64,000 bases of DNA from Hermatobates lingyangjiaoensis (taxonomy: Eukaryota; Arthropoda; Insecta; Hemiptera; Hermatobatidae), in assembly GCA_026182355.1 (NCBI GenBank), contig JAPFBL010000034.1, positions 1,434,501 through 1,498,500 of the forward strand, read 5' to 3'. Position numbers and translations under genes: made by a program. The notes beneath the pieces were generated by a model, which was given only the letters and a program-made list of their open reading frames with translations, was not told where the DNA came from and did not search any database. Every line of letters begins with the position of its first letter. The first letter of the stretch is position 1. Shown piece by piece: positions 21,640 through 32,195 of the stretch.

Positions 21640-22960
21640 ATTGTAAATTACTTGTGGTAAAAATATTATACATTGGCTGTTATCTTGTTTTAAGTAGATA
21701 AGTTTCACAATATTTGATCATACTATATTGTAGTTTCCATAGCGTCAGTTTTTGTGCTCTATTTTTAATTTGTACTTTATGAATTCATGTTCTTTATTTT
21801 TCGAACAAATTTATTCTAATGATTATTCTTATAATAAGTATGTTATTAAAAAATATTATGCATAAGGTGATATATGCAGATAATAATCCATACTTATTGT
21901 TTAAGGTCATTGAACTTGCTAATGCTTGCCAGAAGGAACAAGTTTTGGTTCAGGATCGCTGCAAAGTTTTGAAAGTTGTATACATAAATTTGTTTCAGTT
22001 GCATGGCTGTTCTTGACAGTAGTAAAGCAAATTGTTATGGGATGGACAAAAGAAAATCATTCGCAAGAAAAAAAAAAGTCCCTCGTATGTTGGCCTAATG
22101 AGAGTTGCGAACCCCTTCAAGTTTCTTCAAGCATGCCATGCACTAGAACATATTTCAAAGTTTACTCACAAAGTCAAATTAGTCGTCGCAGTATTGGGCT
22201 GAGTCAGATATTTTTTTCCCCCTTTTCTTATACGTCATAATATCGCAACTCTTAAGGGATGCACACTTTAGTAGAATAAATGGCATACGCTTTTCTTATT
22301 TTTTTTTTTAAGAAATAATGCTAACACATGGTTAAAGTTCCAGTTTTATGTTGTTTACACTCTAAAGTTACTTTGACTTAATTCTTTGAACGAATTTCAT
22401 CAATATTGTGATAACAATAAGATGTGAACGCTAATTAAGGATAGTTGAAATATCAATTATATTTAGTTTAATGAAACTGCGAACCAATTGCTAAAATATA
22501 TTTATTTAACACTTTTCTTCATTAACGCCTCCTTTTTATCATGAGTTACTCTCTTTAGTCAATCGAGTATTCTTACTCTCAAAAAAGATTTGTCATGAGT
22601 TATCATTTGTTTGTAGCTGACGTAGGGTCCATGGCTCATCTACACTACAAAAAACTTCAAATAATTTTGTAAGGTGGTAGCCAAGCTCTAGCAGTTAAGC
22701 TTTAGTTGTCCCTGTAAAGTAAAAGTACACACCTCTTTCGGCTGACAGTAAACCATCGAACAGTGACTACAGAATAAAACTCTCATAGTTTCAGCTTTAA
22801 TCAATATTTTGGTGTTGAAATACAAAAGATGGTTACACGACACAATAGATTGAGCTTCTGAAGACATCCGTATATGACCCTTAGAAGCTCCTTTCTATCA
22901 GGGTATTAATACATCATAAAATATATTTTATATTATTATGACAGAACCGTCTTCTGTAAA
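21640..22960. other. no gene seen
   Basis: The 104-codon frame at 21926-22240 and the overlapping 65-codon frame show no motif, signal peptide or repeat. Confidence 0.4.
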
Positions 22961-22974
22961 TAATAATAATATAC

Positions 22975-23100
22975 TGAGAAGTTGGGTTTTTGACTCTGAC
23001 GAAGACCGCTTGTTACGGTTGAAAGATCTTAGTCTTGTTTTCCCATTTTCTTATCGTGGTTTGATCTTTGATTGTTATTTCACGTGTTTATGTGAAATCT
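22975..23100 (+). mobile_element. single beta ribozyme copy
   Basis: It starts abruptly at the beta spacer (gttgggtttttgactctgac), then hammerhead, then the tail ending in (TA)n at 23101. Confidence 0.75.
22992..23034 (+). ncRNA. beta hammerhead
   Basis: Consensus beta ribozyme: CUGACGA, stem II GACCG/CGGUU, GAA-AGAUCU-U, stem I GACU/AGUC. Confidence 0.85.
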
Positions 23101-23248
23101 TTATATATATATATATACAAGTTTTGTTAAAACCTATGCCTATTTCTAATTTCACACTTTTTCGGGTTAATTTTTCCCATCTTCTGACCTCTGGCTTCCA
23201 AGAGTTCGGGACTAGATATATCAATTCTCCAAAATTTTTATTTTTATA

Positions 23249-23288
23249 AACCAACATGTTTCGGTCCACATCGACCATTTTCAAGGTT
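23249..23288 (-). ncRNA. zeta hammerhead variant (U3-A8 core)
   Basis: Stem I AACC/GGUU; core UUGAAAA; extra U; stem II GGUC-GAUGUG-GACC; GAA-ACAUGU-U. C3 and G8 of the standard core are U and A, which can pair. Confidence 0.7.
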
Positions 23289-23386
23289 ATTTTTATATAC
23301 CACTACTTTGGCAAAATTATACACACTACGTGTAGTGTTTGTTACGTAGTGTGTATAATTTTGCGAAAGTAGTGGTATATAAAAAT

Positions 23387-23426
23387 AACCTTGGAAATGG
23401 TCGATGTGGACCGAAACATGTTGGTT
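23387..23426 (+). ncRNA. zeta hammerhead variant
   Basis: Same stems and palindrome as the minus arm. The core reads UUGGAAA, so A6 is G. Confidence 0.6.
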
Positions 23427-23599
23427 TATAAAAATAAAAATTTTGGAGAATTGATATATCTAGTCCCGAACTCTTGGAAGCCAGAGGTCAAAATATGGGA
23501 AAAATTAACCCGAAAAAGTGTGAAATTAGAAATAGGCATAGGTTTTAACAAAACTTGTATAGATGAAGGCCTGCTCCCCAAATACACTAATATATATAT

Positions 23600-23840
23600 A
23601 TATATATATAAACGTCTCTATCAATAATACGAAATTCATATAGGAGCTATCTTTCGACCAAGTAAGTTGATCTCGTCAGAGTTACATGAGCAATTGAATA
23701 CGAGTATGTATAACAAAGTACGAGGAAAGACTCGATCACGGCAAATCTAAAAATGTAGGCTGAAACGTAAGAAAATGGAATCATTGTATAAATCCGATGA
23801 AAACTAGTTACTTGGTAGATGGATCTAAGTACATTTCTAA
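23600..23840. other. possible decayed ribozyme at 23645-23692
   Basis: On minus, CUGACGA, a possible GAUC/GGUC stem II and GAAAGAUA occur in order. No stem I pairing is found. Confidence 0.3.
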
Positions 23841-26369
23841 AGTTCTACTGTAGTTCAAACATTCTTTTTATTTTTTTTTGTAATTTTATTTTGCAATTAT
23901 TAATAGGCAGATTTTTCATAAAAATTTTGAATAAAATCAATATCCCAATTAAAAAAAAAAGAAGGCTAGAATGTTGTAAAAGTGCAGTTTAGGAATAAAT
24001 GAGAATAATGTTGTATATGATTTTGTGTTTAAGTGTGTTTCTCTATATAATATTTGACAAAATAACACTTCAAATAATTTCAATAACCTTGTAAAATCCT
24101 TGATTGTTCTGGTATTCAAATAAATATTTGTCTCAATTTTTAGATAAATAACCTTGTATACCATGAACTTAATTCAGGTTTTTGTCTTTGATTTGATGAA
24201 TGAATTATTCAACTTTCTTTAATCTACTTAATGAAACTTTGCTTGAACTAATCTAATTCTCTTTTATTAATAATAATTCTTTGATATTATAGAACTAATT
24301 TTCTGCCTCAATCAAGACAGAACAATTGATACGGTTAGGAATGAAACTTGATTCGGCAATCACTTATTCTTATAACTTTAGTGTAATCTTTATTGACCTG
24401 ACTTTTTGATATCTATTAGGAACGTATTTTTTAATTTTATAAAAATACCAAGCATTCGGAGAATGAATAAATTATTTAATTTACAATTCTACTGAATCCA
24501 TACTATTTAACACCATTAATGCAATTTTACAGGCACTTGCATAACTTTAATTTATGTCTTTATGGTTGAATGACATAAAATATTAAATAAATAAAACGGG
24601 TTGAACTTTTCAATTTTTTTTCACACGTCTATTTTTAATTGGCATGAAGTATGAAAACATTTCCATAATCAGTTGTATTTGTGTGATACATATTACACAA
24701 TTGCCAAATAGAGTCCTTTGGGGTAACTAGAGATGTGTTTATAATATTTCATTAGCAACTGTTTTTACTTCATTTTCATCCGCTTTATGGCTGATGCTAT
24801 AGGTTATGTTGGTTTTTATTGATTTTGACCTGTGGATAAAGGTATACAAATTGACAAATTGAATGTTACAGAACCCAGAGTATAATTATGAAAGTACCTC
24901 TGTCTTTTATTGCAGCTGGTAGCAGCTTCCCTGATACATGGGGACTAAATTTTAATTATGCAATACTGGAGAGCATGGCTAATACTGCAGAAGTGTGACC
25001 CGAAAAGAATACTGCTTTGTAAATTGCTGCGACCTCACCGTCAGTGATGTAACAATTCTGGAACTGGAATGGAGTTCTCTGCAATAAGTAAGTAAAAACC
25101 TGAACTACTATTATTTACAATGGCTAAACCATAAACACATTACATTCATCTTGCAAGTATATAGACGCAAAAATGTTGAGGGCTTCAACTTTCAGAAAAT
25201 ATAGTTGGTGTGAGCCATTTAATAGCACATTTCAGGAATATAAAGGCAGACTAAAAACTCAAGAATACTTTTCATTATCTTGGTGCTTCTACTTCGGCAT
25301 ATGTTCTTTAGTCTTTCAGGACTTTACTTACTGGGGGTGGTTTGCCTTTTAAATTTGCCATTTAGTCCAATTACCAAAAACTATCAAAAGCCCTTGTCAT
25401 GCTGGATCTTTGTTTTTGGCTATTCAAAGATGTGACAGGAGTTGAGATGATAGCTCCACACATACCATCGTTCTTCTCACTTGCTGAAATTTTTCTTCGC
25501 AATGCGCTGAGAGTGGCAAAGACTTCACAGACAATGTCTTTTATTAGGTTTGATTCTCTGATTCAGGGTCATAATCCACAAGGTGAACGTAAACCAATTA
25601 ACCAATCAACAGGCAATTTGAAACTGCCTGTACCTTTGATTAAAATATCTTCTTTTTCTAGAATGAATCCATCAATTTATAAAACAATACGTTAACTTTT
25701 TTTTAAAAAAAATATTTTTTAAAAAAAAATATTTTTTTTTAAATTTTGTTTAAAAAAAATTGAAATAATTTTATTTAAATGTCCAGATTAATATTACATT
25801 AAAATTTTCTAGTTACTGCCTTAAATGTCTATAGCAATAACGTTCGATTTAATTATTTTGTTAACTATTCCTTTATAGTAATAGTTTTATCATTTTCTTA
25901 TTGTTTCTTAGAAAACGTAAAGTTTTCAACGAAATTTTTGTGCAAATAGAATTTTTTATTCATTGTAAGACAGCAGTTATAATCCAGAATTCTGTTGGAG
26001 CTGGTAAGTTTTTTATAACAGTCAGTAAATATACTTCTATTTTCACCTCCTATAACTTTTACAACTAGAAAAGGGAGGTTTCCATCTGCTCGGAGTATTG
26101 CTTTCCATAATAAATTTTACGTACCATTACTTGTCACACTAGTAACAGTGGTCACAAGAAGTTATTCATATCCTGAAGATGAATAATTTATGTCCTGATA
26201 TAATTTATAGTTATGTCCTAGAGATAATGTAAAATATACCGACTATAAGAAATATGCTACACTATGTAGACGAAGTAACGAGAGTGTTTAGGAAAATTGA
26301 GTGAATTGCTAAGAAAACGTTATCAGTTAAAGAAGGAATGCTAACAAAATTTACTTATATATTTTGGTA

Positions 26370-26375
<6 letters not shown>
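23841..26375. other. AT-rich interval, no confident gene
   Basis: Two weak coding hints. 24916-25087 lies between an acceptor-like tattgcag and a gtaagt, but its frames carry stops. A 98-codon frame at 25399-25695 (plus) has normal amino-acid composition but no motif I recognise. Confidence 0.3.
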
Positions 26376-26414
<39 letters not shown>

Positions 26415-26420
26415 ATAAAT
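26376..26420. repeat. (TA)n microsatellite
   Basis: TA run before a decayed epsilon-like copy. Confidence 0.9.
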
Positions 26421-26505
26421 GAAAAGACAACACATAAAAAAACGAGAACGCTCACTGGATCAATATTTCGAACTGAAGTTTGTCATCAGGAAGAGAGTAG
26501 AAGAA
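26420..26505 (-). mobile_element. decayed epsilon-like copy
   Basis: A minus 3' end with CUGAUGA and GAAAUAUU at 26459-26494 and a weak stem II. It is truncated at a TA run. Confidence 0.45.
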
Positions 26506-26514
26506 TATATATAT

Positions 26515-26704
26515 TTATCTAATCGGGATTCGGTCAAATTTTCTAGGTTCAAAAATCAAACTCTCAATGCCAACGTTTCGGTTTTATTTTAAAACCTTTT
26601 TCATAGGCAGAAGTAAAAATTTGTTGACTGAGAAAATGAAATTCACTAGGAAATGTAACTGTTTAAATAAACAAGAATCTTAACCGGACAAAATCTTGGA
26701 GTGA

Positions 26705-26708
<4 letters not shown>
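26515..26708 (-). mobile_element. eta element 3' end
   Basis: The conserved eta tail (aatcgggattcggtcaaatt) and ribozyme are in minus orientation, followed by about 90 bp upstream and (TA)n at 26709. Confidence 0.7.
26568..26609 (-). ncRNA. eta hammerhead-like motif
   Basis: Stem I UGCC/GGCA is perfect. The core region is UAUGAAAAA. Stem II GGUUUU/AAAACC. GAA-ACGU-U. The core fits UUGAAAA with one inserted A. Confidence 0.55.
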
Positions 26709-26766
<58 letters not shown>

Positions 26767-26791
26767 TATATATATATATATATATATATAT
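26709..26791. repeat. (TA)n microsatellite
   Basis: Long TA run with one interruption. Confidence 0.95.
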
Positions 26792-26925
26792 GGGTTTCTT
26801 GCCGTTGCGCCTACAACGTGCTTGGTCTACCATTCTCTTTTCTCCTGAAGACGGATTATCCGAAAATTTGAGTCTGTAAGTGTGTTTCCCTACTTTGTGT
26901 GTTGCTCTTTGTTATTCTCAAACTC

Positions 26926-26930
<5 letters not shown>
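26791..26930 (+). mobile_element. single alpha-prime ribozyme copy
   Basis: Plus-oriented, truncated at the left (TA)n, ending at the right (TA)n. Confidence 0.75.
26842..26872 (+). ncRNA. alpha-prime hammerhead
   Basis: Intact: CUGAAGA, C, GGAUUAUCC, GAA-AAUU-U, stem I CUC/GAG. Confidence 0.8.
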
Positions 26931-26960
<30 letters not shown>

Positions 26961-26962
<2 letters not shown>

Positions 26963-27112
26963 GATCAAACCACAATAAGAAAATGGGAAAACAAGACTAA
27001 GATCTTTCAACTGTAACAAGCGGTCTTCGTCAGAGTCAAAAACCCAACTGTGGGTTTTTGTGGTTTGATCATTGATTGCTATTTCACGTGTTTATGTGAA
27101 ATCTTTTTATAT
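26961..27112. mobile_element. beta foldback, right ribozyme deleted
   Basis: The minus arm has a full ribozyme. The plus arm jumps from the gggtttttg spacer to the gtttgatcattg tail. Confidence 0.75.
26995..27037 (-). ncRNA. beta hammerhead
   Basis: Core CUGACGA, GAA-AGAUCU-U, GACU/AGUC. Stem II has one substitution. Confidence 0.8.
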
Positions 27113-27128
27113 GTATAATATATTATTA

Positions 27129-27220
27129 TACACTATTTTTTATTTTTTATCAAGGTTTGATCTAACAAAAACTTTGCTATTTGCTAGACCAAACCTAGAT
27201 AAAAAAGAAAAATAGTGTTA
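27129..27220. repeat. small foldback without ribozyme
   Basis: About 38-bp arms (acactattttttatttttta and complement) around acaaaaactttgctatttgc. Confidence 0.7.
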
Positions 27221-27338
27221 CATATATGTGATCGAGATAAGGAAAACATTCGATATATTACATATGTATAAAAAGATTTCACATAAACACGTGAAACAAT
27301 AATCAATGATCAAACCACAATAAGAAATGGGAAAACAA

Positions 27339-27381
27339 GACTAAGATCTTTCAACCGTAACAAGCGGTCTTCGTCAGAGTC
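27339..27381 (-). ncRNA. beta hammerhead
   Basis: Matches the family consensus at every core position. Confidence 0.85.
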
Positions 27382-27410
27382 AAAAACCCAACTGAGTCAG
27401 TTGGGTTTTT

Positions 27411-27453
27411 GACTCTGACGAAGACCGCTTGTTACGGTTGAAAGATCTTAGTC
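27411..27453 (+). ncRNA. beta hammerhead
   Basis: Exact inverted partner of 27339-27381. Confidence 0.85.
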
Positions 27454-27490
27454 TTGTTTTCCCATTTCTTATTGTGGTTTGATCATTGAT

Positions 27491-28699
27491 TACATATGTA
27501 TATATAGTTTTATAATAATATTGATTTATTTAAAGGTATATAATGTACATAATGATACACATAGAGTACATATAATAGAACGATAAAAAACATAAAGTTT
27601 TTAAAATGATCGCTAGAATTTGAGACGCTTTTTTATCATTTTTAATTCTTAAGGAAAACAAATTAGTAATGTTGAAGAAATCATTTATTAATTGAGAATA
27701 AACATTATGATGGCATCCTTTCAAAACCTATTATAGTGAGTGTTCTGCTCTGTTAATGATAAAAACAAAATAAGTCAAACAAGGAACATCACAGATAAAA
27801 GAATCACTGTACTCAAGGATTTCTTAAAACCAAACCATCATTATGTTGGATTTACTTAAACTATAATTGAAATATAGAATTTAGAAATTAATTTGGAATC
27901 AGTGAATGCTTTTAATGGTCTTATTATTATAACTTTAAAGGTAGATGGGTTTAAATTTAAGGAGCGAAATGATATGTTAGTATTAAAATAGCGGAAGTTT
28001 AATAGTGTTTAAATTAAAAGCACTTGTTCAAACTGTGTGGTATAATGATCATAATGTCAATTATTTCACATTAAAAAGAGTCTTAGAGTTAAGCAGAGAT
28101 AGAATGTACCCGCATTCAAACATCGTCCCCCATTCTGTGAGGAATAGAACGTTTGCTTTATGTCGTCTACAGCTGAGTAATACAGAGACTCCGATGTCTG
28201 GTTCTTCCCTGTCTTGAATTGTTAGGTGCAGAAGTATCCATGCCAGCTAAGAAATACCTCACCACTTCGTACTTTCTTTCCCACAATAGGATAGCCCCAA
28301 TAAGTCTAAAGGTCCAGCATCACTAGTCTCGTGTGCCTACATCCTTTGCCATTTGTCCAGGGTTCACTTTCTTTCTTCTATGCGAACTAATTCTCAACAA
28401 ACTTCTTCCTTTCATATGTAAATAACCTCCCTTTTGCTTTTAAGAAGGTTGACTGATCCAGGCTTGTTATAACTAGGATTGCTGGCTCCGATATTACACG
28501 ATAAGTGCAGCACACTCTTATTTTTGATTTCTTTTGCACTTCACGTAGTCATTGCTCATGGCTTTTCTTGAGCTTTTCAACCAGCTTTGAAAACCTATAA
28601 CACTCTGACTGTGCTGCTAACATTAACAGACGAGGCTTACTTCTATGAATCACCAATATTTAGGATCAATCATCATTCCTAATACCACATCATTAAAAC
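27491..28699. other. no confident gene
   Basis: A balanced-composition stretch at 28090-28430 has a 70-codon frame with no recognisable motif. 27730-27790 resembles 29405-29470, a weak dispersed repeat. Confidence 0.3.
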
Positions 28700-28729
28700 C
28701 TATGGTGTCTTTTATTTTGGTTATATCGT

Positions 28730-28835
28730 AGATGGAAGTTGATGATGAGCACTAAGTGTTTGAAATGCATCGATGTTTGTTAAAGCCTTTTGTGCGGAGA
28801 CTTACTGTTTGTTCTCCTGTTCTAAACATCTCTAT
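28730..28835 (+). mobile_element. single gamma-like copy
   Basis: A gamma-like ribozyme followed by the gamma tail ttgtgcggagacttactgtttg-like sequence. No inverted partner. Confidence 0.55.
28735..28775 (+). ncRNA. gamma-like hammerhead, AUGCAU palindrome
   Basis: Core UUGAUGA, extra U, stem II GAGCAC/GUGUUU, GAA-AUGCAU-C. Stem I is poor. Confidence 0.5.
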
Positions 28836-29955
28836 TATAGCGCTTAATGATAGTACTTAGTTCCTCAGAGAAGTAAGCGAATTGAAGCTTTAATTAATTC
28901 CCTTGTTTTTCCTTAGATATATTGAATTCTAATTATTGTGAATTGAGAACAGTTTATCAGTTATCTAATGGGAAGGTGGAATTTAAAAACAGACAAATGT
29001 AATGACTGAAACAGTTTAGTTAGGAGAGTTCCTTTTGGGTGGACATTGGTCGCTAACCACAGGGCAGTGGAAGTAGCTGAGTTGATGCAAGTTGATTGAA
29101 AGGTACAGCGGGGGTGTTGGCTCGTTAGGTACACAAGCCACGCCATTAATCATCCCTGTTTGCCCTTGGTTGAGGCAGTGTTTGTCCCCGGACCACAGTA
29201 AACAGAGAGCTCTCCGCTGTCAGGTCCTGCAGACACCTCCACCAACACACCTCCCAACCATTCCCTTTTTTAATTATCATAATGGTATTCATAGTCTATA
29301 AAATAAAATATTTTAAAAATTCAAAAAAATGAAAATAACTTTGAATTAATGCTTATTCAATAAAAAGCAGCTATATACCCAATACATATTCAAACTTTCG
29401 TTTAGTTCTCCTAACGATAAGAGCAAAAATAATATAAACAGGGAACAACACAGATAACACTTAAAGATGTACTGTGAATGGTTTGAAGTTACTGTTTCAC
29501 TGAATATTTTGAAATAATAGAAAAATAAAGGCAACTGATATATCTGTAGACGGTAAGAAGTTTGTTTGAGTATTTTGATGAGACTCGTAATGAGGAGAGG
29601 TGGCCGAGCGTGGGCCAGAGATGTGGCCAGAGGCTCCCCCGATAAGGCGGAACACGAGCTTTATTTGCCGAGATATGTAAATCCGTGGAGGACCACTTTC
29701 TTTTAGAGCTTTCCCCGCCAGATGGCTCTTCTCCCATTAGCCGGCTGCTCCGCTCCAGTCCCAATCGCTTATATCACTCCAATCCTCGCTTTATTCAATT
29801 AAACTCCACAACACTTTCTCTTCATATCAACTGCTCTTCATGTCTTCTTCATTACGTAAATAGTCGCAACAGTGATCACCTTGCGATTTCACTCATTCAA
29901 ATCGAGTTTCTACTTCTCCAAGCTTCATACCGCTTCGATCTGTCAGCCATTCTCC
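28836..29955. other. no confident gene; GC-richer patches
   Basis: 29040-29260 and 29590-29760 are noticeably less AT-rich, and both strands have open frames of 60-90 codons. No splice-consistent or motif-bearing product is recognised. Confidence 0.3.
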
Positions 29956-29956
29956 A

Positions 29957-30526
29957 TATATATATTAAGGAGTTTTTCCCATTGCTCTCCTCTTCTCCTT
30001 CTACCTCGTCTATTTTTCCTGAAGCCCCCTCCTTATCATATCGCAAACCACCGAACCTCAGAGGCATTTTCTCCCATCACTCTCCCTTGAACCCTGCACT
30101 TGGGAGGGGAATGGTGGAGTGCGGACGGAGCAGATGCCAAACCTGTCTTATCATAAACCCTAATCCCTTTTTACTTCCCCCCATAGCAACATTAACTACC
30201 CTTGTCCTCCCCACACCTCATGCACATCGGTTAATTGCGTTTACCGTTTGGACTGCACCCAGTGTGATGCATTCTACGTTGGTATGGCCTCTACGCAGCT
30301 CAACGTACGTATGAATGGTCACAGGGCTTCCGTTGGTCAACGCAAAAACCTCCTTATTGCTATCCACTCTAATTTCCATGGACTGGATTTTAATCACTGC
30401 TTCCGGGTCCAAGTCCTTAATCAGATCCCTGTTCCGTCTTCTCGGGTTACTTTAAGAGCTTCAGAGGAGGCAATTGTCTGTCTTCTCAAAGCTCGCTCTC
30501 CTCCTGGCCTTAACTTGTACCGTTAA
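29957..30526 (+). pseudogene. PLE C GIY-YIG fragment, broken
   Basis: The first frame gives IKEFFPLLSSSPSTSSIFPE, YRKPPNLRGIFSH and the Cys motif CGRSRCQTC. Near 30180, in the segment that precedes the GIY-YIG half in the other copies, it shifts. The second frame gives YRLDCTQCDAFYVG, LNVRMNGHRA, RASEEAIVCLL and the terminal PGLNLYR. Reverse transcriptase is wholly missing. The nuclease motifs survive in the second frame, but no continuous protein is possible. The sequence upstream of 29956 is not PLE-like; its open frame is accidental. Confidence 0.8.
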
Positions 30527-30781
30527 TTTAATTTTTTTTTTTATATTTTTAATTATTTTATTTTATTTTTTATTTATTTATTTATTTATTATTTTTTTTA
30601 ATAATTGTTTATTGCTTCATTTACTATTCTTCTCCTTCTGTTATTTTTATTTGCTTTTATTTGTTCTTTTTAGTTATTTTTCTCTCTGTAGTTAGTAGCT
30701 TACCTAGGGCGGCCGGCAGAGTGCGTGCGTGTTCGTTTGCATTCGGCCTACCACTCAGTTAGCTTCAGCTACTCAAAGGGA

Positions 30782-30825
30782 CTACTTCTACCCGATGACG
30801 ACGACTGTCGAAATATCGTTGTGAG
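30782..30825 (+). ncRNA. epsilon hammerhead, CCGAUGA core
   Basis: U4 is C as in A and E. Extra C, GAC/GUC, GAA-AUAU-C. Confidence 0.7.
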
Positions 30826-30883
30826 TCTTTTGTGTGTATCTTTATTTGTTTTTTCTCTTTCATGTGTTAACTATATATATATA

Positions 30884-31068
30884 TAATTAAATGAAACCGT
30901 CCAACGGACTTTTAAATCAAAACCATTTAAAAAAGATAGTCCACAGATAGACACAGGAATAATTCGCCGCTCTGCCTTCCTGCGGGACTCTTCGCCTCCT
31001 GATGACGACGATGGTCGAAATATAGCAGTGATATTCCTGTGTCTATCTGTGTGCTATCTTTTTTAATT

Positions 31069-31077
<9 letters not shown>
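30884..31077. mobile_element. epsilon foldback, left ribozyme deleted
   Basis: The left arm keeps only the tail (cagatagacacaggaata). The right arm keeps the ribozyme. Confidence 0.75.
30992..31031 (+). ncRNA. epsilon hammerhead
   Basis: Core CUGAUGA, C, GAC-GAUG-GUC, GAA-AUAU-A. Stem I is partly degraded. Confidence 0.7.
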
Positions 31078-31100
<23 letters not shown>

Positions 31101-31135
31101 AGAAACAGACACAAGCCAATTATGGGGCGTTATTT

Positions 31136-31139
<4 letters not shown>

Positions 31140-31175
<36 letters not shown>
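31140..31175. repeat. (TA)n microsatellite
   Basis: Flanked by ttatttaacaa and ttgttaaataa on either side. Confidence 0.95.
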
Positions 31176-31179
<4 letters not shown>

Positions 31180-31295
31180 AAATAATTAAGTTAAGTTAAA
31201 AGCTTTATAGTTTTAATCAAGATACGAGGAAGGGATTCCGAAAACTGGAGAAATTGTGTAAGAAACAGATACCAGCCAAATATGGGGCGTTATTT

Positions 31296-31299
<4 letters not shown>

Positions 31300-31343
<44 letters not shown>
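31300..31343. repeat. (TA)n at palindrome centre
   Basis: Bounded symmetrically by gcgttatttaacaa and ttgttaaataacgc. Confidence 0.95.
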
Positions 31344-31347
<4 letters not shown>

Positions 31348-31459
31348 AAATAACGCCCCATATTTGGCTGGTATCTGTTTCTTACACAATTTCTCCAGTT
31401 TTCGGAATCCCTTCCTCGTATCTTGATTAAAACTATAAAGCTTATCACCAATATTGCTA

Positions 31460-31498
31460 GTCGACATGTTTCGAATGAACCACATTCATCATCAGGAC
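31460..31498 (-). ncRNA. theta hammerhead
   Basis: Stem I GUC/GAC, core CUGAUGA, extra U, stem II GAAUG-UGGUU-CAUUC, GAA-ACAUGU-C. Intact. Confidence 0.8.
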
Positions 31499-32040
31499 AA
31501 TAATGAGAATAATGGTAGGATTGTTAGTTTATATATATAGAGGTGGATTTCTATTGGAATGTTCACAGGACATCGCCCTGGGTCACTAGGCATTATGGGG
31601 GATTATGGCAGGGTGGTCAGACTCACCTACTACCTGGTTAATCTGGTTTGCCCTGTTGGAAAATAATTTTAAAATTCGACAAGAATTATAAGTTGGATAT
31701 TTATGGCTGGCTGCTTTTCTAAGAAAGAGTTGAAACATATTGACAGAAGGAATATGCCACCTAGCTTAGATGCAATAACAAAAACGCTACTCAGGAAGAG
31801 AGAGAAATCTATCATTGAAGCAAGTTTCTGGAAATTATGGTTACATTTTTAACTATATATATGGTCGTCTATTGCGTACACTTACAGGTTTTTGCCGTTG
31901 CTGGAAGAAAAAGAGAGGCTCTGAGAAACCAGCATTGTATTTATAGTTTGATTTGTATCTTCAATCATATAACAAGATTTCTCATAAACACGTGAAATAA
32001 CAATCAATGATCAAACCACAATATGAAATAGGGAAAAAAA

Positions 32041-32082
32041 GACTAAGATCTTTCAACCATAACAAGCGGTCTTTGTCAGAGC
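32041..32082 (-). ncRNA. beta hammerhead, G8A
   Basis: The core is CUGACAA; the rest is consensus. Confidence 0.65.
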
Positions 32083-32104
32083 GGTCTTCGTGAGTTGGGT
32101 TTTT

Positions 32105-32147
32105 GACTCTGACGAAGACTGCTTGTTACGGTTGAAAGATTTTAGTG
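32105..32147 (+). ncRNA. beta hammerhead, palindrome mutated
   Basis: Core CUGACGA is kept. AGAUCU has become AGAUUU and stem I is weakened. Confidence 0.65.
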
Positions 32148-32195
32148 TTTTTTTCCCTATTTCATATTGTGGTTTGATCATTGATCTTTAATCTT

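Larger units (their letters stand above)
23120..23595. mobile_element. zeta-family ribozyme foldback
   Basis: Arms of about 200 bp (23124-23325 and 23345-23562) around the acacactacgt loop. Each holds one zeta ribozyme. The right end adds gatgaaggcctgctcccc before (TA)n. A truncated relative is at 50.87 kb (inverted). Confidence 0.85.
27268..27490. mobile_element. complete beta ribozyme foldback
   Basis: Near-perfect arms meet at the spacer cccaactgagtcagttggg. Both ribozymes are intact. This is the best reference for the family. Confidence 0.9.
29956..30870 (+). mobile_element. PLE C, 5'-truncated and frameshifted
   Basis: It starts after a short TA run, covers the C-terminal linker, Cys motif and GIY-YIG domain, then a T-rich 3' UTR with an epsilon hammerhead at 30782-30825 and (TA)n. 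Confidence 0.85.
31095..31560. mobile_element. theta palindrome centred on (TA)n
   Basis: Arms 31197-31300 and 31343-31446 are near-perfect complements with a (TA)n of about 44 bp between them. A further partial copy and (TA)n lie at 31100-31180. Only the right side reaches the ribozyme (31460-31498). Here the 3' ends face inward, opposite to the other foldbacks. Confidence 0.85.
31975..32195. mobile_element. beta ribozyme foldback
   Basis: Both arms are present, meeting at about 32090 with some rearrangement of the spacer. No (TA)n at the outer ends. Confidence 0.8.

Noticed and set aside
26160..26210. Hammerhead at cctgaagatgaataatttatg
   Set aside because: No GAAA at the expected distance and no palindromic segment.
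29685..29955. N-terminal extension of PLE C
   Set aside because: No match to the PLE linker or RT sequences seen in B and D; the copy begins after the TA run at about 29955.
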